This document shows positions 9,019-16,920 of a stretch of DNA of 64,000 bases, piece after piece. The notes below the pieces were generated by a model. It did not search any database and was not told the origin of the DNA. It worked only from the letters and a program-made list of their open reading frames with translations. Each line of letters opens with the position of its first letter. Position 1 is the stretch's first letter. The DNA lies in the NCBI GenBank assembly GCA_000746015.1, contig JQKK01000012.1, forward strand, positions 1-64,000. The letters run 5' to 3'. The DNA comes from Lachnospiraceae bacterium MA2020. GTDB taxonomy: Bacteria; Bacillota; Clostridia; Lachnospirales; Lachnospiraceae. Position numbers and translations under genes: made by a program.

Positions 9019-10167
9019 ATGGTTAATAACATAATTATAGTGGCAAGGGAAGAAGTGGTGTGCCTTGTTTCTCTGATATTTATCTTTGCATATTGCATGA
9101 GAACGGCTCACACTGCCAAGGACAAACATTTTGTAAGGATATGCTTCTGTGCCATAATGCATTCTACATTTGATTTAATAACGGTTGTTACAGCCAATCA
9201 TCAGGATATTGTTCCATCTGTTCTGAATAAGGCATTGCATTTGGCATTGTATATTTTTGCAGTTCTTTTCACTTGTGAAGTCTTTACGTATATTTTTTCA
9301 ATAGTTTATTCAAAAAGATCATTAAAAAAGGTCAGAATAGCAGCTTATATCATAGTTGCTGCAGGAGCTATCGTCGCTCCGTTTTTTGATTTAAAGATTA
9401 TCAAAGGTGCGGTCACATATTATAGTGAAGGCACAGCTGTCATACTGTGTACATGTATAGCCTTGGTCTTTATTGTATCAAGCATAATCATAATGATCTT
9501 GAGGAGAAAAACCATCCCCAAAAACTATATGTGCATATTGCTTCCGGCTATGGTTTTTGTTCTTTTAGAAACCTTGTGTGAAACGGTTTTTCCGGAAATG
9601 ATATTTACATCAGGATGTGGTCTGATAATTACTTTGGGATTCTTCCTGGCACTTGAAAATCCGGTTGATCTATATAGACAGAGGGCTTATATGGATCTGG
9701 TTACAGGTGTAAGAAATAAGAATTCGTATGAGGATGATCAGAAAAGATTTGTTTATGAGAAATACGAAATCGGAGTTGTTCTGTTTGACTGTAATAATTT
9801 AAAAACTGTAAATGATAATTATGGCCATATCAAAGGAGACGATTTTATTGTAACATGTGCGCAGCTTATAGCTAAGTATATGCAGGGCGCCTGGAGAATT
9901 TACAGGATCGGAGGAGACGAATTTGCTGCAATCTATAAACAACCCGACAGAGATGTGGTAAGATTGGAGATGCGGCAGCTTGATCTTGCAGCGGAGGAAA
10001 TGGACAGGACGAAGGAATATCCTTTTGGCATTGCGCTTGGATATGCTGAAGGACTTGTAAGAAAAACCGGATTCGAAGAGATAGTCCGCAGGGCAGATAA
10101 GGAAATGTACAAAAATAAAAAAGCAAAGAAAGAAAGACTTAAATATGCAGATAGAAGAAACAGCTAG
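9019..10167 (+). CDS. Membrane-anchored GGDEF diguanylate cyclase
   Basis: About 382 residues. The N-terminal half holds some six or seven hydrophobic helices forming a membrane sensor of unknown ligand. The C-terminal ~170 residues are a GGDEF domain. It has the substrate motif DCNNLKTVNDNYGH and an intact IGGDEF catalytic loop, so it should make cyclic di-GMP from two GTP. No RxxD inhibitory site is visible in front of GGDEF. The reading frame stays open to a GTG at 8932, but that lies inside a terminator hairpin. The ATG at 9019 with GAGGG just upstream is the better start. The last 23 nt overlap the next gene. Confidence 0.85.
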   Translation: MVNNIIIVAREEVVCLVSLIFIFAYCMRTAHTAKDKHFVRICFCAIMHSTFDLITVVTANHQDIVPSVLNKALHLALYIFAVLFTCEVFTYIFSIVYSKRSLKKVRIAAYIIVAAGAIVAPFFDLKIIKGAVTYYSEGTAVILCTCIALVFIVSSIIIMILRRKTIPKNYMCILLPAMVFVLLETLCETVFPEMIFTSGCGLIITLGFFLALENPVDLYRQRAYMDLVTGVRNKNSYEDDQKRFVYEKYEIGVVLFDCNNLKTVNDNYGHIKGDDFIVTCAQLIAKYMQGAWRIYRIGGDEFAAIYKQPDRDVVRLEMRQLDLAAEEMDRTKEYPFGIALGYAEGLVRKTGFEEIVRRADKEMYKNKKAKKERLKYADRRNS

Positions 10168-10885
10168 AGCACAGTTCAGACTTGATACCAACTGCTCACC
10201 GGAGTGTGAAGACAATTATAGAGTTATGATAAACAAGCGTGCATTTCATGAGGGTGCACGCATTTTTGAAAATCTGTCGGATGAATTTAAGGTAATCATA
10301 TTTAAGGGAGATGCCTATATAATGGCATCTGAAGAACTCTATGACTGGGTACATGAGACGTATCAAAAATATAAGCCGGAATGGTTTTGTGAGTTTTCCA
10401 ATCTTAGAAGATTGGATAAAAAGCTGTCAGAGCATGGCTTAAAGATCCATGATACCCATGTTTTCTTCCTTCCTGATGAATATTTTGAAGAAGATGAGAT
10501 GGAATGCCCATACGAAATAAAGTGGTATGAAAGGGAAAGTATTGATGAAATAAGGGATAAAAAAAGATTTCCTCATGCACTTCCTGACTCAAAGACACAG
10601 CCGGATGTCATTGCTGTAGCTGCATTTGATGAAGGCAGACCTGTAGCGGTAGCCGGTGCATCGGAAGATGGAAAATATATGTGGCAGATAGGTATTGATG
10701 TAGATGAAGATTATGAGCATCATGGACTTGCGGTTTATCTTGTGACTGTTTTGAAAGAAAGAATTTTAGAAAAAGGATTTCTACCGTATTACGGTACATC
10801 TGAGAGCCACACCATATCTCAGGATGTGGCAATCAGATCAGGTTTCATCCCTGCATGGGCTGAAGTATTTACAAAAAAGATATGA
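10145..10885 (+). CDS. GNAT-family N-acetyltransferase-like protein
   Basis: A 246-residue protein. The last ~120 residues show an acetyl-CoA-binding GNAT pattern: a strand VAVAGASED, then QIGIDVDEDYEHHGLAVYLV where the pyrophosphate loop (R/QxxGxG/A) would be, and a final GFIPAWAEVF strand. The N-terminal ~130 residues are acidic and not recognised. The substrate is unknown. It overlaps the GGDEF gene by 23 nt, which suggests co-transcription, but the ribosome site is weak. No functional link to cyclic di-GMP is evident. Confidence 0.65.
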   Translation: MQIEETARAQFRLDTNCSPECEDNYRVMINKRAFHEGARIFENLSDEFKVIIFKGDAYIMASEELYDWVHETYQKYKPEWFCEFSNLRRLDKKLSEHGLKIHDTHVFFLPDEYFEEDEMECPYEIKWYERESIDEIRDKKRFPHALPDSKTQPDVIAVAAFDEGRPVAVAGASEDGKYMWQIGIDVDEDYEHHGLAVYLVTVLKERILEKGFLPYYGTSESHTISQDVAIRSGFIPAWAEVFTKKI

Positions 10886-10897
10886 TCAGATAACGGA

Positions 10898-11389
10898 TCA
10901 TCTGTTATCTACTTTTTCCGGGTACATATCGTGGTGAGTAAGTCTGTCAAAGGCTATTGCTTCCCACTTTGTACCCGGTTTTCCATAATTGCAGTAAGGA
11001 TCGATGGAGATGCCTCCTCGTGGTGTAAACTTGCCCCAAACTTCGATGTATTTAGGATCCATGAGCTTGATGAGATCCTTCATGATTATATTTACGCAAT
11101 CCTCATGGAAGTCACCGTGATTTCTGAAGCTGAAAAGGTAGAGCTTGAGTGACTTGCTTTCAACCATCTTTTCGCCGGGAATATATGATATATAGATTGT
11201 TGCAAAATCAGGCTGGCCTGTTATAGGGCAAAGTGATGTAAATTCCGGACAGTTGAACTTTACAAAATAATCATTATCCGGATGCTTATTTATAAATGTC
11301 TGGAGCATTTCAGGAGCATAATTATCCGGGTATACGTTCTTTTTGTTACCGAGTAGTGTTATTGTTGATTCGTTTTCTCTTGTACTCAT
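10898..11389 (-). CDS. queF: NADPH-dependent 7-cyano-7-deazaguanine reductase QueF
   Basis: Reduces preQ0 to preQ1, the last free-base step of queuosine precursor synthesis. At 163 residues it is the short unimodular QueF. Seen are the catalytic Cys region [13 protein letters not shown], the NADPH-binding [13 protein letters not shown] and [10 protein letters not shown], and [12 protein letters not shown] near the C terminus. It is the last gene of the leftward queD-queE-folE-queC-queF operon, starting 3 nt after the queC stop. Confidence 0.95.
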   Translation of the reverse strand: MSTRENESTITLLGNKKNVYPDNYAPEMLQTFINKHPDNDYFVKFNCPEFTSLCPITGQPDFATIYISYIPGEKMVESKSLKLYLFSFRNHGDFHEDCVNIIMKDLIKLMDPKYIEVWGKFTPRGGISIDPYCNYGKPGTKWEAIAFDRLTHHDMYPEKVDNR

Positions 11390-11392
11390 TTT

Positions 11393-12079
11393 TTATTCCT
11401 CATATTCTATAGGATCTTCGACTCCATTTGCTTTGAAAGCAGCGAGTCTGTCAATACATGTTCCGCATTTGCCGCATGCTTTTTCATTTCCTTCGTAGCA
11501 GCTCCAGGTAAGGTGATATGGGGCATTTAATGAAAGACCGATGCGCACAACTTCTTTTTTAGGTATGCCAATAAATGGAGCTTCTATATTGAGCTGGTGT
11601 CCGCTTCCTTCGTAGATAGCCTTGTTCATAGCTTCATTGAAATCCTGAGAGCAGTCAGGATAAGCATTGCCTGCAGCGTCATCACTGTGAGCTCCGTAGT
11701 AGATCTTTGAGCATCCCTTGGAAAGTGCAATAGCACTTGCACTTGAAAGGAAAAGACCATTTCTGAAAGGAACATAGGTGCTTACAGGATTACCATCAGT
11801 CTTACTGATCTGCTCAGCGTATGACTCTTTTGGAATCTCCTGATCAGAATGCTCTAAAAGTGTGCAATCGCTAAACTTAAACATTGTTGAAAGGTCAAGT
11901 GTGATATGCTCAACGTCGTAGTATTTTGTTACTGCATTTGCGGACTCGATCTCTTTTTTATGACGCTGACCGTAGTATATTGAAAGTGCAACTACATTTT
12001 CATGTCCATATTCTTTTACTGCCATTGCAAGGCAGGTAGTGCTGTCTACGCCACCGCTGACTAATACTAAAGCTTTCAT
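11393..12079 (-). CDS. queC: 7-cyano-7-deazaguanine synthase QueC
   Basis: This ATP-dependent ligase converts 7-carboxy-7-deazaguanine plus ammonia to preQ0. The 228-residue protein begins with an N-type ATP-pyrophosphatase loop, SGGVDST (residues 8-14). It ends with the zinc site CYEGNEKACGKCGTC. Length matches the family (~220-230). AAGGAGC lies before the ATG. It sits between folE and queF in the operon. Confidence 0.96.
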   Translation of the reverse strand: MKALVLVSGGVDSTTCLAMAVKEYGHENVVALSIYYGQRHKKEIESANAVTKYYDVEHITLDLSTMFKFSDCTLLEHSDQEIPKESYAEQISKTDGNPVSTYVPFRNGLFLSSASAIALSKGCSKIYYGAHSDDAAGNAYPDCSQDFNEAMNKAIYEGSGHQLNIEAPFIGIPKKEVVRIGLSLNAPYHLTWSCYEGNEKACGKCGTCIDRLAAFKANGVEDPIEYEE

Positions 12080-12089
12080 ATTTTGCTCC

Positions 12090-12665
12090 TTATCTTAATC
12101 TTGCTAAAAGTGTACTGTCTGTTTTGAACCTTCCACGTAAAGTCTGTGTAAGAGTGCGTGAAGGGAAATTCTTGATGCCGCGTGCTGTCATGCAGGAGTG
12201 AGAACCTTCAATAAAGACTGCAACGTTGGGTGAATCAGTGACCATTTCGATGATCTCAGCTATATCGCTTCCGAGACGCTCCTGCAACTGCAGCCTTTTT
12301 GCAGCCATATCTGCGATACGTGCAATTTTGCTGAGACCGATGACCTTTCCGTTTGGAATATATGCAACTGATACTTTCATATCATACATAAGTGCAAGGT
12401 GATGCTCACAATAGCTGAAAACCTCGATATCTTTTACAAATACAAGGTCATTTGAGGAATTTGTGCTGTCGCAGTCTTCTTCAAAGGTCTTGTCAAACAT
12501 TTCGGCTATTTCTTTGTTTGAGTAATTCATACCCTCAAACACTTCTTCATACATATTGGCAACGCGCTTGGGAGTATCTTTAAGTCCTTCTCTGTCAGGA
12601 TTATCACCGAGTGCGATAAGTATGTTTCTAATACTTTCTTCAATCAATTTTTTATCTATGGCCAA
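12090..12665 (-). CDS. folE: GTP cyclohydrolase I FolE
   Basis: Converts GTP to 7,8-dihydroneopterin triphosphate, the common precursor of folate and queuosine. About 191 residues, with zinc ligands in YCEHHLALM and HSCMTARG, and the family motifs [14 protein letters not shown] and QERL. The TTG at 12665 is chosen because AGAGAGG lies 8 nt upstream. An in-frame GTG at 12674 overlaps that ribosome site. Its location within the queuosine operon suggests it supplies this pathway. Confidence 0.93.
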   Translation of the reverse strand: MAIDKKLIEESIRNILIALGDNPDREGLKDTPKRVANMYEEVFEGMNYSNKEIAEMFDKTFEEDCDSTNSSNDLVFVKDIEVFSYCEHHLALMYDMKVSVAYIPNGKVIGLSKIARIADMAAKRLQLQERLGSDIAEIIEMVTDSPNVAVFIEGSHSCMTARGIKNFPSRTLTQTLRGRFKTDSTLLARLR

Positions 12666-12666
12666 C

Positions 12667-13335
12667 TTAAACACCTCTCTTTTCAGGATCCCAGATAAAT
12701 TTATGCATCTGGAGCTGAAGTCTTATATCATTTCTTTTGTGTTCTATCAGATATTCTACCATTTGCTTTGGATCGATCTTTCCGAATACCGGACTGATAA
12801 GTAAAGAGCATTTATCTGAAAGTGAGTATTTATCAGTGATATCACATACTGTGTCGAGCTCTGAGATGTCAGAACACACAAACTTTACGGTATCGATATC
12901 TGTTAAATATTCATAGTTTGCGGTATCCATAGCACCTTCCATTCCGCTTCCCGCAAGCTTATAGTCGAGAGTAAATGCCGGACGGTTAGGGATATTTGTA
13001 AAAGGCAGGATTGATATACTTCCGTTTGTCTCGATCTCGACTGATATGTCGCTCAGAGCACACAGGCGTCGAAGAAGGACGTCTATATCATCAGAGATAA
13101 GCGGCTCACCGCCTGTCAGGGTGACGCGATTTACCCCTGTGCTGATCACATATTCAGCTAATTCATCCTCTGTCATAACATCGGCAGGTGCATCATCGGT
13201 GCATGCCCATGAGGTATCACAGTAACTGCATGCAAGATTGCATTTTCTGAGGCGGATAAAGACGGCAAGCTCACCGGCGTGCTGACCTTCGCCATTTATA
13301 CTTACAAATCGTTCTACTACGTTAAAATGAGCCAT
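12667..13335 (-). CDS. queE: 7-carboxy-7-deazaguanine synthase QueE (radical SAM)
   Basis: This radical SAM enzyme rearranges 6-carboxytetrahydropterin to 7-carboxy-7-deazaguanine. 222 residues. The [4Fe-4S] cluster motif is C32-x3-C36-x2-C39, preceded by [18 protein letters not shown], the QueE hallmark. LTGGEPL provides SAM binding. The ribosome site AGAGGTG precedes the ATG. Third pathway step, second gene of the operon. Confidence 0.95.
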   Translation of the reverse strand: MAHFNVVERFVSINGEGQHAGELAVFIRLRKCNLACSYCDTSWACTDDAPADVMTEDELAEYVISTGVNRVTLTGGEPLISDDIDVLLRRLCALSDISVEIETNGSISILPFTNIPNRPAFTLDYKLAGSGMEGAMDTANYEYLTDIDTVKFVCSDISELDTVCDITDKYSLSDKCSLLISPVFGKIDPKQMVEYLIEHKRNDIRLQLQMHKFIWDPEKRGV

Positions 13336-13348
13336 TGTTCACCTCTGA

Positions 13349-13768
13349 TCACAAACTATATGAAGCGCAGTTGTTTGGCGTTTCATATACGCATACTTCG
13401 GATACTGTAAATCCGGCAGCGGTTATCTTATCAAAAAAGTATTTAGAAAAATTCTCGGCTGTAGGTCTGAAAGGTACTTCTCTAAGGAGAAAATCTTCGG
13501 ATAGAAGAGCTGAGAGCGTAGTACTTTTGAGTGAACCTGTTTCATATATAAATGAATGATCAAAAAAGTCTACTTCCTTTTTGAGGATTTCTTTAATATT
13601 TCCAAAGTCAGTGATCATACCTCTTTCCTGACCATCTTCGATAAGTGTTTCTGATTTTATCTTAACCAGTACACGCCAACGATGACCGTGAAGATTAGAA
13701 CACTTCCCATCATAATCTTTTAAGAAATGAGCTGCATCAAAGGCGCCCTCAGTTGTTAAATAGTACAT
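13349..13768 (-). CDS. queD: 6-carboxy-5,6,7,8-tetrahydropterin synthase QueD
   Basis: Converts dihydroneopterin triphosphate to 6-carboxytetrahydropterin. 139 residues, PTPS/QueD fold, with zinc-binding His in FDAAHFL and NLHGHRW, and the conserved CVYETPNN near the C terminus. It is the first gene of the operon, directly behind a regulated leader (riboswitch-like aptamer plus terminator). Confidence 0.94.
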   Translation of the reverse strand: MYYLTTEGAFDAAHFLKDYDGKCSNLHGHRWRVLVKIKSETLIEDGQERGMITDFGNIKEILKKEVDFFDHSFIYETGSLKSTTLSALLSEDFLLREVPFRPTAENFSKYFFDKITAAGFTVSEVCVYETPNNCASYSL

Positions 13769-13777
13769 GGTAATTCC

Positions 13778-13794
13778 TTTCTGGAAACCAGAAA
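13778..13794 (-). promoter_or_regulatory. Small hairpin touching the queD ribosome-binding site
   Basis: On the minus strand TTTCTGG-TTT-CCAGAAA forms a 7-bp hairpin whose 3' arm runs into the AAAGG ribosome site of queD. It could modulate translation initiation. No partner sequence was identified. Confidence 0.4.
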
Positions 13795-13811
13795 TGACAG
13801 AAAAACAGAAT

Positions 13812-13855
13812 AAAAAAGACTATGGTATGGGATAAATAAAAAACCATACGCATAG
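13812..13855 (-). terminator. Leader terminator upstream of queD
   Basis: Read leftward, GCTATG(C)GTATGG pairs with CCATACCATAG with one bulged C, then six Ts follow. Its position between a consensus promoter and queD makes it a likely transcription attenuator. Confidence 0.8.
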
Positions 13856-13869
13856 CTTAAGAAAGTCAG

Positions 13870-13912
13870 TCCTGGTTTTGTTTAGGGACAGGATGGTACA
13901 AACGAACTGTCC
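13870..13912 (-). promoter_or_regulatory. preQ1-I-like riboswitch aptamer
   Basis: On the minus strand, stem GGACAG/CTGTCC encloses a 15-nt loop beginning TTCG. It is followed by the A-rich tail CTAAACAAAACCAGGA. Loop GTTT can pair with tail AAAC to make the H-type pseudoknot expected of preQ1-I. The tail resembles the AACAAAAC segment of the Thermoanaerobacter preQ1-I aptamer. The tail CAGGA can alternatively pair with TCCTG of the 3' stem arm, giving a mutually exclusive fold. It lies between promoter and terminator of the preQ1 biosynthesis operon. The class assignment is by eye. Confidence 0.62.
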
Positions 13913-13938
13913 TATTTAATTATTAATGACAAATACTC

Positions 13939-13967
13939 ATTATATTTGTGCGTGTGAACAATGTCAA
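13939..13967 (-). promoter_or_regulatory. Consensus sigma-A promoter of the queuosine operon
   Basis: Read leftward, a perfect TTGACA and a perfect TATAAT are separated by 17 nt. The predicted transcript starts near 13932, about 20 nt before the aptamer. Confidence 0.88.
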
Positions 13968-13995
13968 GCATAAATGGGATGAAGGAAATATGATC

Positions 13996-14061
13996 TCTCG
14001 GAACCCTATATTTTATAATGGGTTTCGAGACTTTTATCTTAATTAGCCGTTTTTAGCGGCT
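13996..14061. terminator. Pair of hairpins between the queuosine promoter and the AraC gene
   Basis: TCTCGGAACCC (13996-14006) pairs with GGGTTTCGAGA (14020-14030) and is followed on the plus strand by CTTTTATCTT. A second stem, AGCCG/CGGCT, spans 14045-14061. Together they probably insulate the leftward AraC transcript from the queuosine promoter. Neither has an ideal T-run in the leftward sense, so the assignment is tentative. Confidence 0.4.
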
Positions 14062-14085
14062 TGCACCCGTCACAATAGGCAAACG

Positions 14086-14928
14086 TCAACGAAGTTTGTT
14101 ATGGCCATATCGCATCCTGCACTGCTTTGGGGTCATGTCGAATTCTTTGCGGAATTGCTGTGTGAAGTAGCCTTGATCACTGTATTTTAATATATTTGAA
14201 ATATCTGTTATGGACAGATTTTTATTTAACAGAAGCTCTCTGGCTTTCAGAAGCTTCTGTTTTTGTATATAGGCCGAAATTGTAATTCCCATATCTTTTT
14301 TGAAATATCTGGAAAGTGAATTTCGATTGAGACCAATATGAGAACAAATATCTGACACGCTTATATTTTCATATATATAATCCTGAATATATACAATTAC
14401 AGAGTAAGTATATTTGCTGCAGAGAGAAAAATCTGTACCTTCAAGAGGCACAATTTCAGCTTTTTTATCCGGGGCACGAAAATAATTTATATTTGGTGAT
14501 ATATTATCGCAAAATATACTCTTTATAAGACACAAGACATTAGCGAGTTTAGGAATCTCAACAGCAGATACATTTTTTATAAGATAAATATACTCCTCTT
14601 TTTTATCAGGGACGATGAACTGCGAGATATATCCCCATGGAAGCAGTTCCGGGAAAGATGCTCCAATGGGAGGCGTTTTGATGTAGTAGTTTTCGTCTAT
14701 TTTTGCCACAGCCATGTAGCATCCGTCATACATTTCGATAATGGTCGTACCATCCGGATCTTTTCCCTTTTCGCCTATGGTATCCGGAGGGCTTGCAAAA
14801 GCCATCGGAATATAAACATCCCTGAATTCATCAGGAAAGACGTGTTCTAAAGTTCCGTTATAGTTGATTATTAAAAATGGAATATTCGTTAGCTTGTATA
14901 TTTGTGACAATACAGTTTTTGTGTTCAC
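14086..14928 (-). CDS. AraC-family transcriptional regulator
   Basis: 280 residues. The C-terminal ~100 residues are a double helix-turn-helix (ISVSDICSHIGLNRNSLSRY, then ITDISNILKYSDQGYFTQQF) ending in MTPKQCR, typical of AraC. The N-terminal ~170 residues, with the central WGYISQFIVPDKKEEY, look like a ligand-sensing region that I cannot name. The GTG start is preceded by TTGAGG with good spacing. It is transcribed divergently from a secreted esterase-like lipoprotein gene 132 bp away, its most likely target. Confidence 0.85.
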   Translation of the reverse strand: MNTKTVLSQIYKLTNIPFLIINYNGTLEHVFPDEFRDVYIPMAFASPPDTIGEKGKDPDGTTIIEMYDGCYMAVAKIDENYYIKTPPIGASFPELLPWGYISQFIVPDKKEEYIYLIKNVSAVEIPKLANVLCLIKSIFCDNISPNINYFRAPDKKAEIVPLEGTDFSLCSKYTYSVIVYIQDYIYENISVSDICSHIGLNRNSLSRYFKKDMGITISAYIQKQKLLKARELLLNKNLSITDISNILKYSDQGYFTQQFRKEFDMTPKQCRMRYGHNKLR

Positions 14929-15060
14929 AGTTTTTCCTCAAATATAAATGACAAAAACAATAATTTTATGACAATTATAACATATTCGAAATTACAGAAG
15001 TGATATTATCATTTTAATCTTGAAACAAAAATTTGTAAATAAAGGAAATGAGGAAAAAAT

Positions 15061-16137
15061 ATGAAGAAAAAATTTATAGGAATGATAATGGCAGCAATGA
15101 TGATCATAACCGCATGCGGTAATGGCCGGCAGGCGCCAGAGGTTAAAGAAATATCTGAGACTGCCGATATGCAGAGTGAGGCTCAGGACGATGCTGAGGC
15201 ATCTGTAGTTTCGGAAGCAGGGGAAGAGGACAATGCAGATAAAGCAAAGTCTGAAGGCAAAATGACAGGTGGCGGAATGGGCATGGCAAAGAAAAATGAC
15301 GAGGAACTTACAGCTATGCTGAGTGAAACAGTTGATAAGTTTTCAAAAGATGAATACTCTGATGAAGAGACAGGACTTACAGTTCCTTATAATATTTATC
15401 TTCCTGAAAACTATGATGAGAGTAAGAGTTATCCTATGATCGTCTTTATCGGAGATATGACGACTGTGGGTACTGATATGGAGTACTCTCTAACCCAGGG
15501 ATGGGGTGGAATTGTATGGGCTACGGAGTCTGAACAGGAAAAAAATGAAAGTATAGTGCTTGTACCGGTATACCCGGAAACTATTCTTGATGATCACGAT
15601 GGATATGTAACAACGGATTATGTCGGTCTAACACCAAGAATGATCGAATCTGTCGCTGAAAAATACAGTGTTGACACTGATAGAATATATGGAACAGGTC
15701 AGTCTATGGGAGCCATGACGACACTTTACCTGGCCGCAAACAACCCTGACCTCTATGCAGCTGTTTTGATAGTAGATGGACAATGGAATGTAAATGAAAT
15801 AAGGGGAATAGAAAATGTGAATATGATATATATTGCAGCCGGAGGCGACAAAAGTGCTTTTTCAGGACAGGAAGAAGTTAAAGCAATGCTCGAGACTGAC
15901 GGAGTAACGTATTCAGAAGTATCAGGTCTGGATGCACAGGCAGAACGAAGCGAACTTGAAGAGGCTGTCAGTACGATGCTGGATGAAGGCAGCAGCATTA
16001 ATTTCATTACATGGGAGGCAGGAACAGTTTTAGCTGAGGGTCAGTCTTCAGAGGGGGCAGGAGAGCATATGGCTTCATTTGACTATGGTTATAAGCTTTC
16101 GGCTGTTAGAGATTGGATTTTTTCAAAAACAAAATAA
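15061..16137 (+). CDS. Secreted lipoprotein with alpha/beta-hydrolase (esterase) domain
   Basis: 358 residues. A signal peptide ends in the lipobox ITAC (Cys19), followed by an acidic, low-complexity linker to about residue 75. The rest is a polyhydroxybutyrate-depolymerase/feruloyl-esterase-like alpha/beta hydrolase. It has YNIYLPENYDESKSYPMIVF and the nucleophile elbow GTGQSMGAM, with Ser about residue 220. A His for the triad may be in GEHMASFDYGY near the C terminus. It probably acts on an ester at the cell surface. The substrate is unknown. The divergent AraC gene suggests inducible control. Confidence 0.78.
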   Translation: MKKKFIGMIMAAMMIITACGNGRQAPEVKEISETADMQSEAQDDAEASVVSEAGEEDNADKAKSEGKMTGGGMGMAKKNDEELTAMLSETVDKFSKDEYSDEETGLTVPYNIYLPENYDESKSYPMIVFIGDMTTVGTDMEYSLTQGWGGIVWATESEQEKNESIVLVPVYPETILDDHDGYVTTDYVGLTPRMIESVAEKYSVDTDRIYGTGQSMGAMTTLYLAANNPDLYAAVLIVDGQWNVNEIRGIENVNMIYIAAGGDKSAFSGQEEVKAMLETDGVTYSEVSGLDAQAERSELEEAVSTMLDEGSSINFITWEAGTVLAEGQSSEGAGEHMASFDYGYKLSAVRDWIFSKTK

Positions 16138-16188
16138 ATTTTGATAATAGATTTATGTTGTGAGAGAGGAGTTTATCAGAATGACCAT

Positions 16189-16311
16189 ATGGAATTAAAG
16201 AAGATACCTTATGATTTTACAGTATGTAAATTAAAACAAGATTCATATATTGATGTCACAAAGAGTTTTTATTTTGTTGGGAAGACTGATGAGGAGCCTG
16301 CTAGTATTTAG
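16189..16311 (+). pseudogene. 5' fragment of an ACT-domain (ACT_7 type) protein gene
   Basis: A 41-codon frame starts MELKKIPYDFTVCKLKQDS and continues through FYFVGKTDEEP before a TAG. This resembles the N-terminal third of small clostridial ACT-domain proteins, which contain DFTVCKV and FxGKTDEExSLVC and are normally about 130 residues. The homology breaks off right after GKTDEE, and the stop codon lies inside a terminator hairpin. GAGAGGAG lies upstream, but 17 nt from the ATG, too far for good initiation. Recognition is from memory of the family. Confidence 0.55.
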
Positions 16312-16330
16312 CAGACTCCTTTTGTTTTTT
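16292..16330 (+). terminator. Intrinsic terminator overlapping the ACT fragment stop
   Basis: AGGAG and CTGCTA pair with TAGCAG and CTCCT around a C/A mismatch. The loop is 5 nt, and TTTTGTTTTTT follows. It probably ends the esterase transcript. Confidence 0.85.
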
Positions 16331-16434
16331 GATCAAATTCTTAGTATCACATATTCAACAACAAAGTTTTGGTAGTCAGCATGGCTGCCGCAATTAACAG
16401 GTAACATAGAAATCGCCCTCCGATTAAAAAACTA

Positions 16435-16493
16435 CCGGCTACGCCGGAACACTACGCTTCTTATTAACAAGGGCGCGAAGCGCCGCATTTTTT
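16435..16493 (+). repeat. Two G+C-rich hairpins in an A+T-rich gap (REP-like or terminator)
   Basis: CCGGC-TAC-GCCGG (16435-16447) is followed 24 nt later by GGCGC-GAA-GCGCC (16472-16484), then GCA and six Ts. Their base composition stands out from the surroundings. The second could be a terminator. The pair could also be a dispersed palindromic repeat. Apart from these hairpins, the truncated ACT frame and its terminator, I see no gene between 16138 and 16715. Confidence 0.45.
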
Positions 16494-16715
16494 GAGCGGA
16501 ATGTCAAGTGTTTTTGATAAAAAAGTGGGGGATTTTAATAAAAAAGGAATCTAAAAGCCTTGATTTTACTGGGTTAAAGATTTCGAGAGATTATAAATAT
16601 TTTTGGAGGTGAAAAAAATTGATGTTTTATCAAAAAAAGTGTTGACATGTATTTAAATCGGTGCTATTATTATCTTCGTTGCAGCGATGCAGCACAAAAC
16701 AACTAAATGTTGTAC

Positions 16716-16800
16716 GCGGAAGTGTCGGAATTGGCAGACGAGCAAGACTAAGGATCTTGTGCATACTACTTGCGTGCGGGTTCAAGTCCCGCCTTCCGCA
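16716..16800 (+). tRNA. tRNA-Leu(AAG)
   Basis: An 85-nt class II tRNA with acceptor GCGGAAG/CTTCCGC and a long variable arm. Anticodon stem CAAGA/TCTTG closes the loop CTAAGGA, giving anticodon AAG at 16750-16752. An A34 leucine tRNA is uncommon in bacteria and should need deamination to inosine. It suits the CTT-rich codon use of neighbouring genes. Confidence 0.92.
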
Positions 16801-16808
16801 TAAAAAAG

Positions 16809-16836
16809 GACTAAATCTTTGATTTAGTCTTTTTTT
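16809..16836 (+). terminator. Terminator of the tRNA-Leu gene
   Basis: A 9-bp perfect stem, GACTAAATC/GATTTAGTC, with a TTT loop is followed by seven Ts. Confidence 0.92.
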
Positions 16837-16841
16837 CGTTT

Positions 16842-16869
16842 GGAAGGGGCACTTGAACCCGTCTTCCGC
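16842..16869 (-). repeat. Inverted, collapsed partial copy of tRNA-Leu
   Basis: Read on the minus strand, the segment is GCGGAAG (the 5' acceptor arm of the tRNA-Leu) followed almost directly by GGGTTCAAGTGCCCCTTCC, a slightly altered T-arm and 3' acceptor. The D-arm, anticodon and variable arms are missing. It lies 42 nt after tRNA-Leu in inverted orientation, next to a recombinase remnant, so it may be a scar of an integration or excision event. Confidence 0.6.
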
Positions 16870-16920
16870 TTTCAGTTTCATGGGGACATCATAGACCTAT
16901 TAACAAACTTTACAAGTTCT

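Noticed and set aside
16630-16881. Minus-strand reading frame across tRNA-Leu
   Set aside because: It is the complement of a tRNA gene and its terminator; such frames are a known annotation artefact.
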